DNA of 7,401 bases from Chromatiaceae bacterium (GTDB taxonomy: Bacteria; Pseudomonadota; Gammaproteobacteria; Chromatiales; Chromatiaceae): positions 1 through 7,401 of the forward strand of contig DTXR01000111.1 of NCBI GenBank assembly GCA_012962365.1, in the 5' to 3' direction. Within the stretch, counting starts at the first letter, position 1, and each line of letters opens with the position of its first letter. The notes beneath the pieces are model-generated. The model was not told the origin of the DNA, did not search any database, and saw nothing but the letters and a program-made list of their open reading frames with translations. This document shows, one piece after another, positions 1 through 6,137 of the stretch. A program made the translations under genes and the position numbers.

Positions 1-383
1 CAGACCTCGCCAGTTTGAAGCAGGCCATCAAGGTCGCCGATCGTATCGTGGTTCCGGTTCCACCCAGCCAGGCTGATATCTGGTCCACCCAGCGTTTTCT
101 CCGACTGATCGATTCTGTCGTCGGGGACAACCGCCGTCCTGAAGTCATGGGATTCATCAATCGCGGCGATACCCACAGGGCTATCCGGGAGAGTGATGAG
201 GCAGCGGCTGCGTTGATCGCACTTCCCGGTATCAAGTTCATCAAGGCACGCCTAGCGCAGCGCACGGCGTTCCGGCGTTCCTTCAGCGAAGGTTTGGCCG
301 TGTTTGAAATGGATCCTCGCAGCAAGGGTGCCAATGAATGGCATCGCTTGGCTGCTGTGCTTTATGCGCATGTTGTCGGCTAA
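1..383 (+). CDS. ParA/MinD-family ATPase, C-terminal part (5' end outside window)
   Basis: The reading frame is open from the window edge (first complete codon at 3) to TAA at 381-383, giving about 126 residues. It has the look of the C-terminal half of a ParA-type partition or positioning ATPase: a hydrophobic strand followed by VPVPPSQADIW (the 'P-V-x-P-S-x-x-D' segment after the Walker B strand), then a strand with FINR, then a segment with R-T-A-F-R-R and G-L-A-V-F-E-M-D-P, and a final helix with E-W. Such proteins are P-loop ATPases that dimerise on ATP and often bind DNA non-specifically while moving plasmids, chromosomes or protein cargos. The Walker A motif lies upstream and is not visible. 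The TTG at 15 is not the true start, because the frame and the family similarity run through it. A following membrane coiled-coil protein is a candidate partner. I cannot tell a chromosome-partition ParA from an orphan cargo-positioning one (for example McdA-like). Confidence 0.85.
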   Translation, partial: DLASLKQAIKVADRIVVPVPPSQADIWSTQRFLRLIDSVVGDNRRPEVMGFINRGDTHRAIRESDEAAAALIALPGIKFIKARLAQRTAFRRSFSEGLAVFEMDPRSKGANEWHRLAAVLYAHVVG

Positions 384-414
384 ATGAGACTGCGTCCAGA
401 TTAATATTGCTTTG

Positions 415-443
415 TTGAATATAAGAATAATTATGGGTATGAT
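415..443 (+). promoter_or_regulatory. Putative sigma-70 promoter for the membrane protein-nucleotidase pair
   Basis: A -35-like TTGAAT (415-420) is separated by 17 bases from a -10-like TATGAT (438-443), matching the consensus at 4/6 and 5/6 positions. It lies in an AT-rich gap after the parA stop and would start RNA near 450, about 30 bases before the GTG at 482. I see no terminator in 384-414, so read-through from parA is also possible. This is called by eye only. Confidence 0.4.
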
Positions 444-481
444 GTTGTTGGTATACCGCCCATACAGAGCAATTTCAGGCA

Positions 482-985
482 GTGAGTGATTTGAAGTCCC
501 AGGAAGTAGAACTGGATTCGGTCTCCGACCGAGAAGGCATGACACGCCTTTCGGAAGTGTTCGAGACCAGTGCCAGGCGCTGGGAACTGATCATTTATCC
601 TTCCATGTTTGCTTTCGTGGTGCTCGCCGCTTACGGGTTCTTTCTCATCTACCGTCTTGCCGGTGATATGCACTACATGGTCATCAGCGTCGATACCCAC
701 ATGTCCGTCCTGTCCAGCAACATGCAAAGCATGTCCGAGAACATGGGGCAGATGACCACCAATATCCGCACCATGACGGTGAGCCTCGATTCCATGGAAC
801 ACAAGATGGGAACCCTGCAGCCGATTCTCGCCAGCATGGAGTCTATGGACGAGTCCATGAAATCCATGAAAGCGTCGACCAAGGTCATGACCGTGGCGAC
901 GCGAAACATGCAATACGACATGTCCCGTCTGAACGAAAATGTGGGCCGCCCCATGTCATTCATGAATTCATTCATGCCCTGGTAA
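482..985 (+). CDS. Single-pass membrane protein with Met-rich coiled coil, function unknown
   Basis: This is a 167-residue protein that I do not recognise as a named family. Residues 1-35 are polar and rather acidic with RR at 32-33. Residues 36-57 form one clear membrane segment, rich in aromatic residues. Residues 67-150 form a coiled coil with 7-residue periodicity in which most core positions are methionine. Twenty Met fall in residues 63-167, and Pro114 is a possible kink. The tail (151-167) ends in a short Met/Phe/Trp stretch. The positive-inside rule weakly suggests a cytosolic N-terminus and a periplasmic coiled coil, but Arg58 on the other flank makes this uncertain. The frame allows no start upstream of GTG 482, because a stop lies at 440-442. 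The Shine-Dalgarno match is poor (AGG 477-479), and ATG 539 (residue 20), just after GAGAAGG, is an alternative. The gene sits 98 bases after parA and one base before the nucleotidase start, so it is probably coupled to the latter. The length and codon pattern argue for a real gene. Confidence 0.8.
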   Translation: MSDLKSQEVELDSVSDREGMTRLSEVFETSARRWELIIYPSMFAFVVLAAYGFFLIYRLAGDMHYMVISVDTHMSVLSSNMQSMSENMGQMTTNIRTMTVSLDSMEHKMGTLQPILASMESMDESMKSMKASTKVMTVATRNMQYDMSRLNENVGRPMSFMNSFMPW

Positions 986-986
986 C

Positions 987-1916
987 GTGGGAAAGATAGA
1001 AAACCGTCCCGCCCTCGTCGTCGCCATTTCCTCCCGCGCCCTGTTCGATCTGGATGAATCCCATCGCGTATTCGAGGAGCAGGGCATCGCTGCCTATCAC
1101 CGTTATCAGATCGCGCACGAAGATGATGTGCTGGATCCAGGTGTAGCCTTTACGCTTGTCAGGAAACTGCTGAATCTCAACACCCTGTTCAGTGATCGGG
1201 TAAAGGTGGAAGTGGTACTGTTGTCCCGTAACAGTGCGGATACCGGATTGCGGGTGTTCAATTCTATCAGTCACCATGGTCTCGAGATCACCCGGGCGGC
1301 CTTCACCGGAGGGCGCAGTCCTTTCGAATATGCTTCTGTGCTGGATGCGCATCTGTTTTTGTCTGCAGATTCTGAAGATGTTGCCCGGGCACTGAATGCC
1401 GGGGTTGCCGCTGCGACCATTGCGCCGGCTACAAGTGCAGATTCATCAGATGAATCAGATACCGAGGTTGTTGATGAACAGCTGCGCATTGCTTTTGATG
1501 GTGATGCCGTGCTGTTTTCCGACGAGGCCGAGCGTGTGTACAGAAAGCAGGGGCTGGAGGCCTTTGAAGCCAGCGAGAAAGCGGCAGCAAGAAGACCATT
1601 GGAAGCCGGGCCCTTTCGCCGTTTTCTCGAAGTGCTGCATCAGATGCAAGCGTTGTCGCCGGAGGGCACATCGCCCATACGTACGGCCCTGGTTACGGCC
1701 AGGGGCGCGCCCGCCCATGAAAGGGTTATTCGTACCCTGCGTACCTGGGGCATTCGTATCGACGAGGCGCTGTTTCTGGGAGGGATGGACAAGAGCGCTT
1801 TCCTCAAGGCTTTTCAGGCCGATATCTTCTTCGATGACCAAACCCACCATGTAGAATCAGCGGCGCAGTTTGTTCCCGCAGGGCATGTGCCTCATGGGGT
1901 GGCCAACAAGGGCTGA
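987..1916 (+). CDS. Cytosolic 5'-nucleotidase, NT5C1 (cN-I)-like
   Basis: This 309-residue protein belongs to the 5'-nucleotidase family that includes vertebrate cytosolic nucleotidase I, which hydrolyses AMP and related (deoxy)nucleoside monophosphates to nucleoside and phosphate. The N-terminal block VVAISSRALFDLDE, the central QLRIAFDGDAVLFSDE and the late FFDDQ-x-H-H-V block correspond closely to what I recall of NT5C1A. HAD-type catalytic elements are visible: Asp171 and Asp173 in D-G-D-A-V, Thr237 in V-T-A-R, Lys269 in M-D-K, and Asp283/Asp284. The length is close to the usual catalytic core. Residues 150-161 form a Ser/Asp/Glu-rich linker between the two halves. There is no signal peptide, so it should act in the cytoplasm. 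The GTG start lies one base after the upstream TAA with no good Shine-Dalgarno sequence, which implies translational coupling. A later start would remove conserved N-terminal residues. Family assignment is strong; substrate preference is not determinable here. Confidence 0.92.
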   Translation: MGKIENRPALVVAISSRALFDLDESHRVFEEQGIAAYHRYQIAHEDDVLDPGVAFTLVRKLLNLNTLFSDRVKVEVVLLSRNSADTGLRVFNSISHHGLEITRAAFTGGRSPFEYASVLDAHLFLSADSEDVARALNAGVAAATIAPATSADSSDESDTEVVDEQLRIAFDGDAVLFSDEAERVYRKQGLEAFEASEKAAARRPLEAGPFRRFLEVLHQMQALSPEGTSPIRTALVTARGAPAHERVIRTLRTWGIRIDEALFLGGMDKSAFLKAFQADIFFDDQTHHVESAAQFVPAGHVPHGVANKG

Positions 1917-1944
1917 GCCTGCTCCCCCCGGCGAATTGCCGATC
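1917..1944. other. Short convergent intergenic junction
   Basis: Twenty-eight bases separate the stop codons of the plus-strand nucleotidase and the minus-strand fimX. They hold a C-run and a weak inverted repeat (CGGC-GAATT-GCCG, about 1929-1941) with a 4-bp stem and no T-tract on either strand. I see no credible intrinsic terminator, so transcripts from the two sides may overlap at their 3' ends. Confidence 0.6.
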
Positions 1945-4047
1945 CTACAGTTCCGCGTCGTAGATGATGGTATCCACCGGCTTTTGGATGAAGTTGCCCT
2001 GAATGAAGTCGACACCTACATTCCAGAGTATCGTCAACTGGGCGGCTTCCTCGATATAGATCACGATGGTTTTGACCTTTTCCTGGTGTAGTTGTTGGTT
2101 GTAGTCCTTGAGTAATTCCTGCTGTTCCTTGTCCCTGGAGAGCTTGCTGGAGATATCCGGAGAAAAACACACCAGGTCGCACTTCAAGTGACGCACCACG
2201 TTGACCGCTTCCTGTTCGAAGGGGAAATGTGTGAGGGAGATTCGGCAGTTGATCTTGTGCAGCCCTTCTGCCAGTTGCTCCATTTTTTCGAGGTGTCCGA
2301 TCACATCGCTGTGTGATACGGCAAAAGTGAGCCAGGCGCCTTTGGCCTTGAATTCCCGCAGACAGTCGCAGATCCACAACAGCAGGGAATCGTCTTCGAT
2401 GGCAGAAGCAGACAGCGTGATCATGAAGTTGAGTTTGTGCCCGTCGCTGCGGTGATGAGCGACTTCCTGGATGGCCTTGCGAATGATCCACCGATCGATC
2501 TCTGCCATCCTTTCGGATTGGATGGCTTCTTTGATAAATTCCTTGGGCAGAATTTGCTGGTCGTGGGTGTCCAGCATGCGGACATAGACAGCATAATCTT
2601 CGCGGCTATTGCCGTGCAGGCTGACCACCGGCTGATAAATGAGATGGAACCGGTCATGAGCCAGCGCCTGGTCGATGAGTTGTACGATGCTGTTATTTTC
2701 TTCACTCTGAGTGCTGCCTCCCGTTTTATCGACATCAAACAGTGATATCCCCGTGCCCTCTGCAAGTGCTGTTTTACAGGCTCGGGAAGCGTGGGATATG
2801 AAGTCGGTAGAACTCTGGGCGGGCGGTGCATCAGAATGGGTAATGCCGACACCAATCTGTGGTTTGATGGCTTGCTCATCAATTTGATAGGAATGCTCGG
2901 TCAAGGCGTGGTACAACCGTTTTGCCAGTGATTCGGCAGAAGTATCCGGCGTACACAGAATGGCGAATTCATGTTCACCAAAACGTGCCACCAGATCCGA
3001 GTCGTAGGTGGTTTCGTTCAGGATACGTGTGGCTTCCTTCAGCATCATTTCGGCACCATCCATGCCGTAGTCCGCTTTGATGTCCAGGAAATTTCCGATA
3101 CTGATCATTATCATGCTCAGACGTTTTTCTTCGGCGAGAGTCTGCTCCAGTCGGGTATCCAGCTGCTTGGAGAAAAACTTGCGGTTGTACAGGCCGGTGT
3201 CGGTATCATAGTTGGCCAATTCGGCCAAGCGTTGCTCAATGTCCATTTCCGGTGACTGGTCGCGGATAATGACCTGGGTGCAATCTTCTCCGTCGATGAT
3301 GGAAGGAGAGAAATCCATGGTAACCGGCAACTTGTGCCCGTCGTTGGTCACGCAGTCGATAGAGAGCTGGTCTGCGGTATGCTGTTCATCGAGTTTGTGC
3401 AGCACAGGTTTGAACTTCAGGCGGTCGTCGCTGGCGATCAGATCCATGAAAGGAAGGCCTTCCAGTTCATCGGCGTTCTTGAAACCGAATAGGGAGACAT
3501 AGGCCGGGTTGGCGTAAACGTGCATCCCCTGGTGGATGTAGGCAATGGCTTCACCAGCGGTTTCTGTCAGGGTTTCGTAGCGCTGGCGGGTTTCCTTCAG
3601 CTCCTGAGTGACGGCCAACAGCTTTTTCTTCATGACCATGTTCTGCTGTTCGCGGTTCACCACGTAGATCAGATGCGCGTAGTCATGGCGTTCGATGATA
3701 TCCTGCGCGCTGGTTTCGGCGGCGAAAAACAGTTCTTCCCCGGGATCATCGGAAAGAAGAATGAAGGCAGCAAGAGGAGAAATCTCCCGGATCTGGCGAA
3801 TGGCGGTGGTGAAATCGATTTCTTCGGCATCACAGTTGACCAGCACCACGTCGGCATCCACAGATTTCATCAGTACGTCGAGCTCGTCCGGTGTGTAGGC
3901 CGTATTCAGATGAACGGCCATACCGGAGTTGCGCAACGTCTGGGAATAGATGTTTGCATCGTCGATTGAGCAGCCCAGAACGAGCAATTCCACCACGTCG
4001 CTCAGTGGGGTTACGATCTGGATGATTCTTTCCGCATTGGTACTCAT
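1945..4047 (-). CDS. fimX: FimX-like degenerate REC-PAS-GGDEF-EAL protein, type IV pilus regulator
   Basis: This 700-residue protein matches P. aeruginosa FimX (about 690 residues) in domain order and in long recalled stretches such as EAIAYIHQGMHVYAN and ELEGLPFMDLIASDD. FimX is a cytoplasmic cyclic-di-GMP-binding protein needed for type IV pilus assembly and twitching. Domains: receiver-like 20-130, with Asn71 where the phosphoacceptor Asp is expected; PAS about 151-263; GGDEF about 270-437, with GEHEF at 357-361; EAL about 451-690. The EAL domain has A-V-Y (486-488) for E-A-L, Thr544 for the metal-site Asn, T-H-F-P (606-609) for D-D-F-G, and Cys627/Ser629 for the usual Lys/Asp. Enzyme activity is therefore unlikely. 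Retained are YQP (471-473), Arg490, IDRW (517-520), Tyr664 at the FimX aromatic stacking position, Glu666 and QG (683-684), so ligand binding remains plausible. The ATG has a good Shine-Dalgarno AGGA eight bases upstream. The gene lies 30 bases after the PilZ-like gene, probably in one operon. Confidence 0.93.
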   Translation of the reverse strand: MSTNAERIIQIVTPLSDVVELLVLGCSIDDANIYSQTLRNSGMAVHLNTAYTPDELDVLMKSVDADVVLVNCDAEEIDFTTAIRQIREISPLAAFILLSDDPGEELFFAAETSAQDIIERHDYAHLIYVVNREQQNMVMKKKLLAVTQELKETRQRYETLTETAGEAIAYIHQGMHVYANPAYVSLFGFKNADELEGLPFMDLIASDDRLKFKPVLHKLDEQHTADQLSIDCVTNDGHKLPVTMDFSPSIIDGEDCTQVIIRDQSPEMDIEQRLAELANYDTDTGLYNRKFFSKQLDTRLEQTLAEEKRLSMIMISIGNFLDIKADYGMDGAEMMLKEATRILNETTYDSDLVARFGEHEFAILCTPDTSAESLAKRLYHALTEHSYQIDEQAIKPQIGVGITHSDAPPAQSSTDFISHASRACKTALAEGTGISLFDVDKTGGSTQSEENNSIVQLIDQALAHDRFHLIYQPVVSLHGNSREDYAVYVRMLDTHDQQILPKEFIKEAIQSERMAEIDRWIIRKAIQEVAHHRSDGHKLNFMITLSASAIEDDSLLLWICDCLREFKAKGAWLTFAVSHSDVIGHLEKMEQLAEGLHKINCRISLTHFPFEQEAVNVVRHLKCDLVCFSPDISSKLSRDKEQQELLKDYNQQLHQEKVKTIVIYIEEAAQLTILWNVGVDFIQGNFIQKPVDTIIYDAEL

Positions 4048-4055
4048 TTAGATGA

Positions 4056-4059
4056 TCCT
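4056..4059 (-). promoter_or_regulatory. Ribosome binding site of fimX
   Basis: AGGA on the minus strand lies eight bases before the ATG at 4047-4045, inside the 30-base gap after the PilZ-like gene's TGA. It fixes the fimX start and shows that the gene can initiate independently of coupling. Confidence 0.65.
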
Positions 4060-4077
4060 GATGTTGTATGCCAATTT

Positions 4078-5949
4078 TCAGAGTTCATTCCATAGATCCT
4101 GAAAATTGTCTTCTGGCTCAGCGCCGACTGTTTCAGTTCCCTGTTCTTCTACATAGGAAAAATAATAGTGGATGAAGTTGTTGTTTGATTCCACCCATTG
4201 GGTCAGCCTGATCTGGTGCTCGCCAAATTCTGTGACCATGGTCATGGTGGTGTTCAGGTCAAAAGCGCGGGTATTGGTAAGAATGCCACGTCTTTCACTA
4301 TCCAGGCCGCCACCGGATATAAGCAGGCAGCGGTATTGATTCTGTCGATTCGAAGAAGCCTTGGGGCCGGGAGTGATGGTGACCGGTGAACAGCTCGATG
4401 CCAGTATCTGTATGCCAATGTAAAGGTCTTCTTTCTCGGAGTCTTTCAGCCAGCGAGTGACCGCGACACTGTATTCATCGGGATTATTGGGAGAACGAAT
4501 GCCTAAAATATCCCCAACCCGAACTTTCATGGGATAGGAATCTTTCCAGCCAAGGCAGTAGCCTTCCACGCTCTCGTTGTAGGTCAGCACTGAAAACGCC
4601 GAGCTGGGATCCCGCGCCAGCTTCTCGAACAGGTTCTGATTGTCGGTGTCACCTTCGGTACCAAGGAGCGTACTGGCAAGATTGTTGCTGTCGTTGAACA
4701 AGGAGTCGCCCCCGAGGCTGTTGATCGGGGAGGCAATAGCCAGCGTGCTGAAGACGCTGTCATTCCAGGTCAAGTGACTGGGTGCATTCACCGCAGCCTT
4801 TTTTTCCTGCTTATTGGAAGCCTGCTCCTCAGCTGCGGCTTCTTCGATATTTTTTTCCAGCAGGCGGAGCAGGTTACTCAGTCCCACGATGGCATAGAGT
4901 TCGTGTTGAAGCGGGTTTCTTGCGAACTTGCGCTCGAGCGACTTGTTCCATCCGCGGATCAGCAATCTGAGCAACGAGCGGGAAAGGTGCTGGTGGTCAT
5001 GATCCAAGTAAGCGGGGGATTCCCATTCCGCTGCTTCGTATTCGCGGCGAACCTCTGTCAGGATGCCGTTCAGATCGATGGCCCGGAAACGGCTGTCATT
5101 GAGCTGTGGCGGGCTGATGGTCTTTTGTGGCGGTTCATCAGACCAGAGGTTCAGATAGAAAACGCCAGCGCCACTTTGGTGATCCAGTTCTTCGATGGGG
5201 CCGATTTCCGCCAGTTTGTCCCATTCGGAAAGTTTGTCATGAACCCTGCGGAGGTGAGACTGAGTGAGCCGGTGAGGGCTGGTTGTGGAGATCAACAGCA
5301 TGTCCTTGTACACATCCTCGATACTTTGTACGGACTTTCGTTTCCACATGAACTTGCTGTTTTCCTTTACGCCGATCTGATGCACATGATTCTGCGAGGC
5401 CCATGCATACAGGTAATTTGCTTCTTGCCACAGACCTTTCTGGTAATTGCGGTAAACCAGCAGATTGTGAAACATGCGCTGTTTCATGTATTGAAGCGCA
5501 CGCTGAGCCGCCACGATGACCAGCTTCTGGTTGAAGTTGCGCTCATCGCCCAAGACCTGCTCCAGGAACAGAATCTTGTAGGAAATCGCAATTTCATTGC
5601 ACAGCTCTGTAGCCAGAAGTGCTGCCTTGCGAGCCTTGGGTGACAGGGGAAAACCGACGTTGATGTAGTGTTTAGTGATATTGGTGTTGATGTAGCGAAC
5701 CGGTTCCCGGAACAGCTCGATGATTTCTGCGCGAACCAGTGTGGGAACCTGCATGCGGTTGAAGCTGGCCAGAGTCTTGTACACCTGGCGGGCTGTTTCC
5801 CCGACATTGGCAACGGGCAGCTGTTCAGTCCAGGTCTTCACTTCCCGTGCATTGAGCAGAAAAGAATCTGCGGGCGCTTCAGCCTGTTTCGGCGTAGAGA
5901 GTTCTACCCGAGGATGAGTGCTTTTGTCGTCGTTTTGTGAATCGGCCAT
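4078..5949 (-). CDS. Large PilZ-like protein, probable FimX operon partner
   Basis: This 623-residue protein, apparently cytoplasmic, has no signal peptide or membrane segment. Residues 1-30 are polar and disordered-looking. Residues 31-365 appear mostly helical and give no named domain by eye. Residues 366-390 form an Ala/Glu/Lys-rich linker. Residues about 450-525 resemble a PilZ barrel: N-E-S-V-E-G (458-463) fits (D/N)xSxxG, followed by V-R-V-G-D-I-L-G, V-A-V-T-R-W-L and I-G-I-Q-I-L. The Arg-rich RxxxR motif normally found some 20 residues earlier, which grips cyclic-di-GMP, is not visible. Residues 535-600 are a second beta-rich segment. The chosen start is ATG 5949 (MADSQ), with GGGA five bases upstream. 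The frame stays open to an ATG at 6168, but those 73 codons are unlike the rest, are AT-rich and overlap the probable promoter. Placement directly before fimX suggests a role in the same type IV pilus pathway. The exact family name is unknown to me, and cyclic-di-GMP binding is uncertain. Confidence 0.85.
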   Translation of the reverse strand: MADSQNDDKSTHPRVELSTPKQAEAPADSFLLNAREVKTWTEQLPVANVGETARQVYKTLASFNRMQVPTLVRAEIIELFREPVRYINTNITKHYINVGFPLSPKARKAALLATELCNEIAISYKILFLEQVLGDERNFNQKLVIVAAQRALQYMKQRMFHNLLVYRNYQKGLWQEANYLYAWASQNHVHQIGVKENSKFMWKRKSVQSIEDVYKDMLLISTTSPHRLTQSHLRRVHDKLSEWDKLAEIGPIEELDHQSGAGVFYLNLWSDEPPQKTISPPQLNDSRFRAIDLNGILTEVRREYEAAEWESPAYLDHDHQHLSRSLLRLLIRGWNKSLERKFARNPLQHELYAIVGLSNLLRLLEKNIEEAAAEEQASNKQEKKAAVNAPSHLTWNDSVFSTLAIASPINSLGGDSLFNDSNNLASTLLGTEGDTDNQNLFEKLARDPSSAFSVLTYNESVEGYCLGWKDSYPMKVRVGDILGIRSPNNPDEYSVAVTRWLKDSEKEDLYIGIQILASSCSPVTITPGPKASSNRQNQYRCLLISGGGLDSERRGILTNTRAFDLNTTMTMVTEFGEHQIRLTQWVESNNNFIHYYFSYVEEQGTETVGAEPEDNFQDLWNEL

Positions 5950-5991
5950 TTCAGTCCCGTATCGTCCTGTTCCAGGTTTTGTTCTTCGTAT

Positions 5992-6012
5992 CTGCCGAAC
6001 CGTGGCCGGCAG
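5992..6012 (-). promoter_or_regulatory. Leader hairpin upstream of the PilZ-like gene
   Basis: A perfect 6-bp inverted repeat, CTGCCG / CGGCAG, flanks a 9-base loop about 43 bases before the ATG. A second hairpin, GCTTG / CAAGC with a 4-base loop, lies at 6034-6047 in the same putative leader. Neither is followed by a U-tract, so they are not terminators. Any regulatory role is inference. Confidence 0.35.
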
Positions 6013-6108
6013 TGCAAGGCCCGTCATCAGGCTGCTTGTGCCCAAGCTGCAGAGCTTTGTTAAATATCGCCTAAAAATGCTTTTATTCCAAGCACTAAAG
6101 CAGTTTTT

Positions 6109-6137
6109 ATTATATACGAATTTAACATGAATCCGAA
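6109..6137 (-). promoter_or_regulatory. Putative promoter of the PilZ-like/fimX operon
   Basis: The minus strand reads a perfect TATAAT at 6114-6109. Seventeen bases upstream is TTCGGA (6137-6132), a weak -35 with 3/6 matches, in an AT-rich setting. RNA would start near 6102 and carry a leader of about 150 bases before the ATG at 5949. This placement argues against translation from the upstream ATG at 6168. The weak -35 suggests possible activator dependence, but no operator is recognised. Confidence 0.5.

Noticed and set aside
1..383. Assignment of the ParA fragment as a carboxysome-positioning McdA
   Set aside because: The C-terminal part is compatible, but the Walker A region is missing and no carboxysome or rubisco gene is nearby, so the specific name is not supported.
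431..913. A 160-codon minus-strand frame rich in His and Gly
   Set aside because: It is the complement of the repeated ATG/Met codons of the membrane coiled-coil gene, which explains the His (CAT) richness. There is no independent evidence for it.
1892..2491. Minus-strand 199-codon frame overlapping the end of fimX
   Set aside because: It is an out-of-frame shadow of the EAL domain coding sequence, Arg/Gln/His-rich and without domain features.
4774..5643. A 289-codon open frame on the plus strand whose start resembles a lipoprotein signal peptide
   Set aside because: It lies wholly antisense to the PilZ-like gene, which has family-like motifs and operon context. The frame has no recognisable domain beyond the hydrophobic start, and a chance opposite-strand frame of this length is common.
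5950..6102. Cyclic-di-GMP riboswitch in the leader of the PilZ-like/fimX operon
   Set aside because: The conserved cores of the known classes, as I remember them, are not visible. Only generic hairpins are present.
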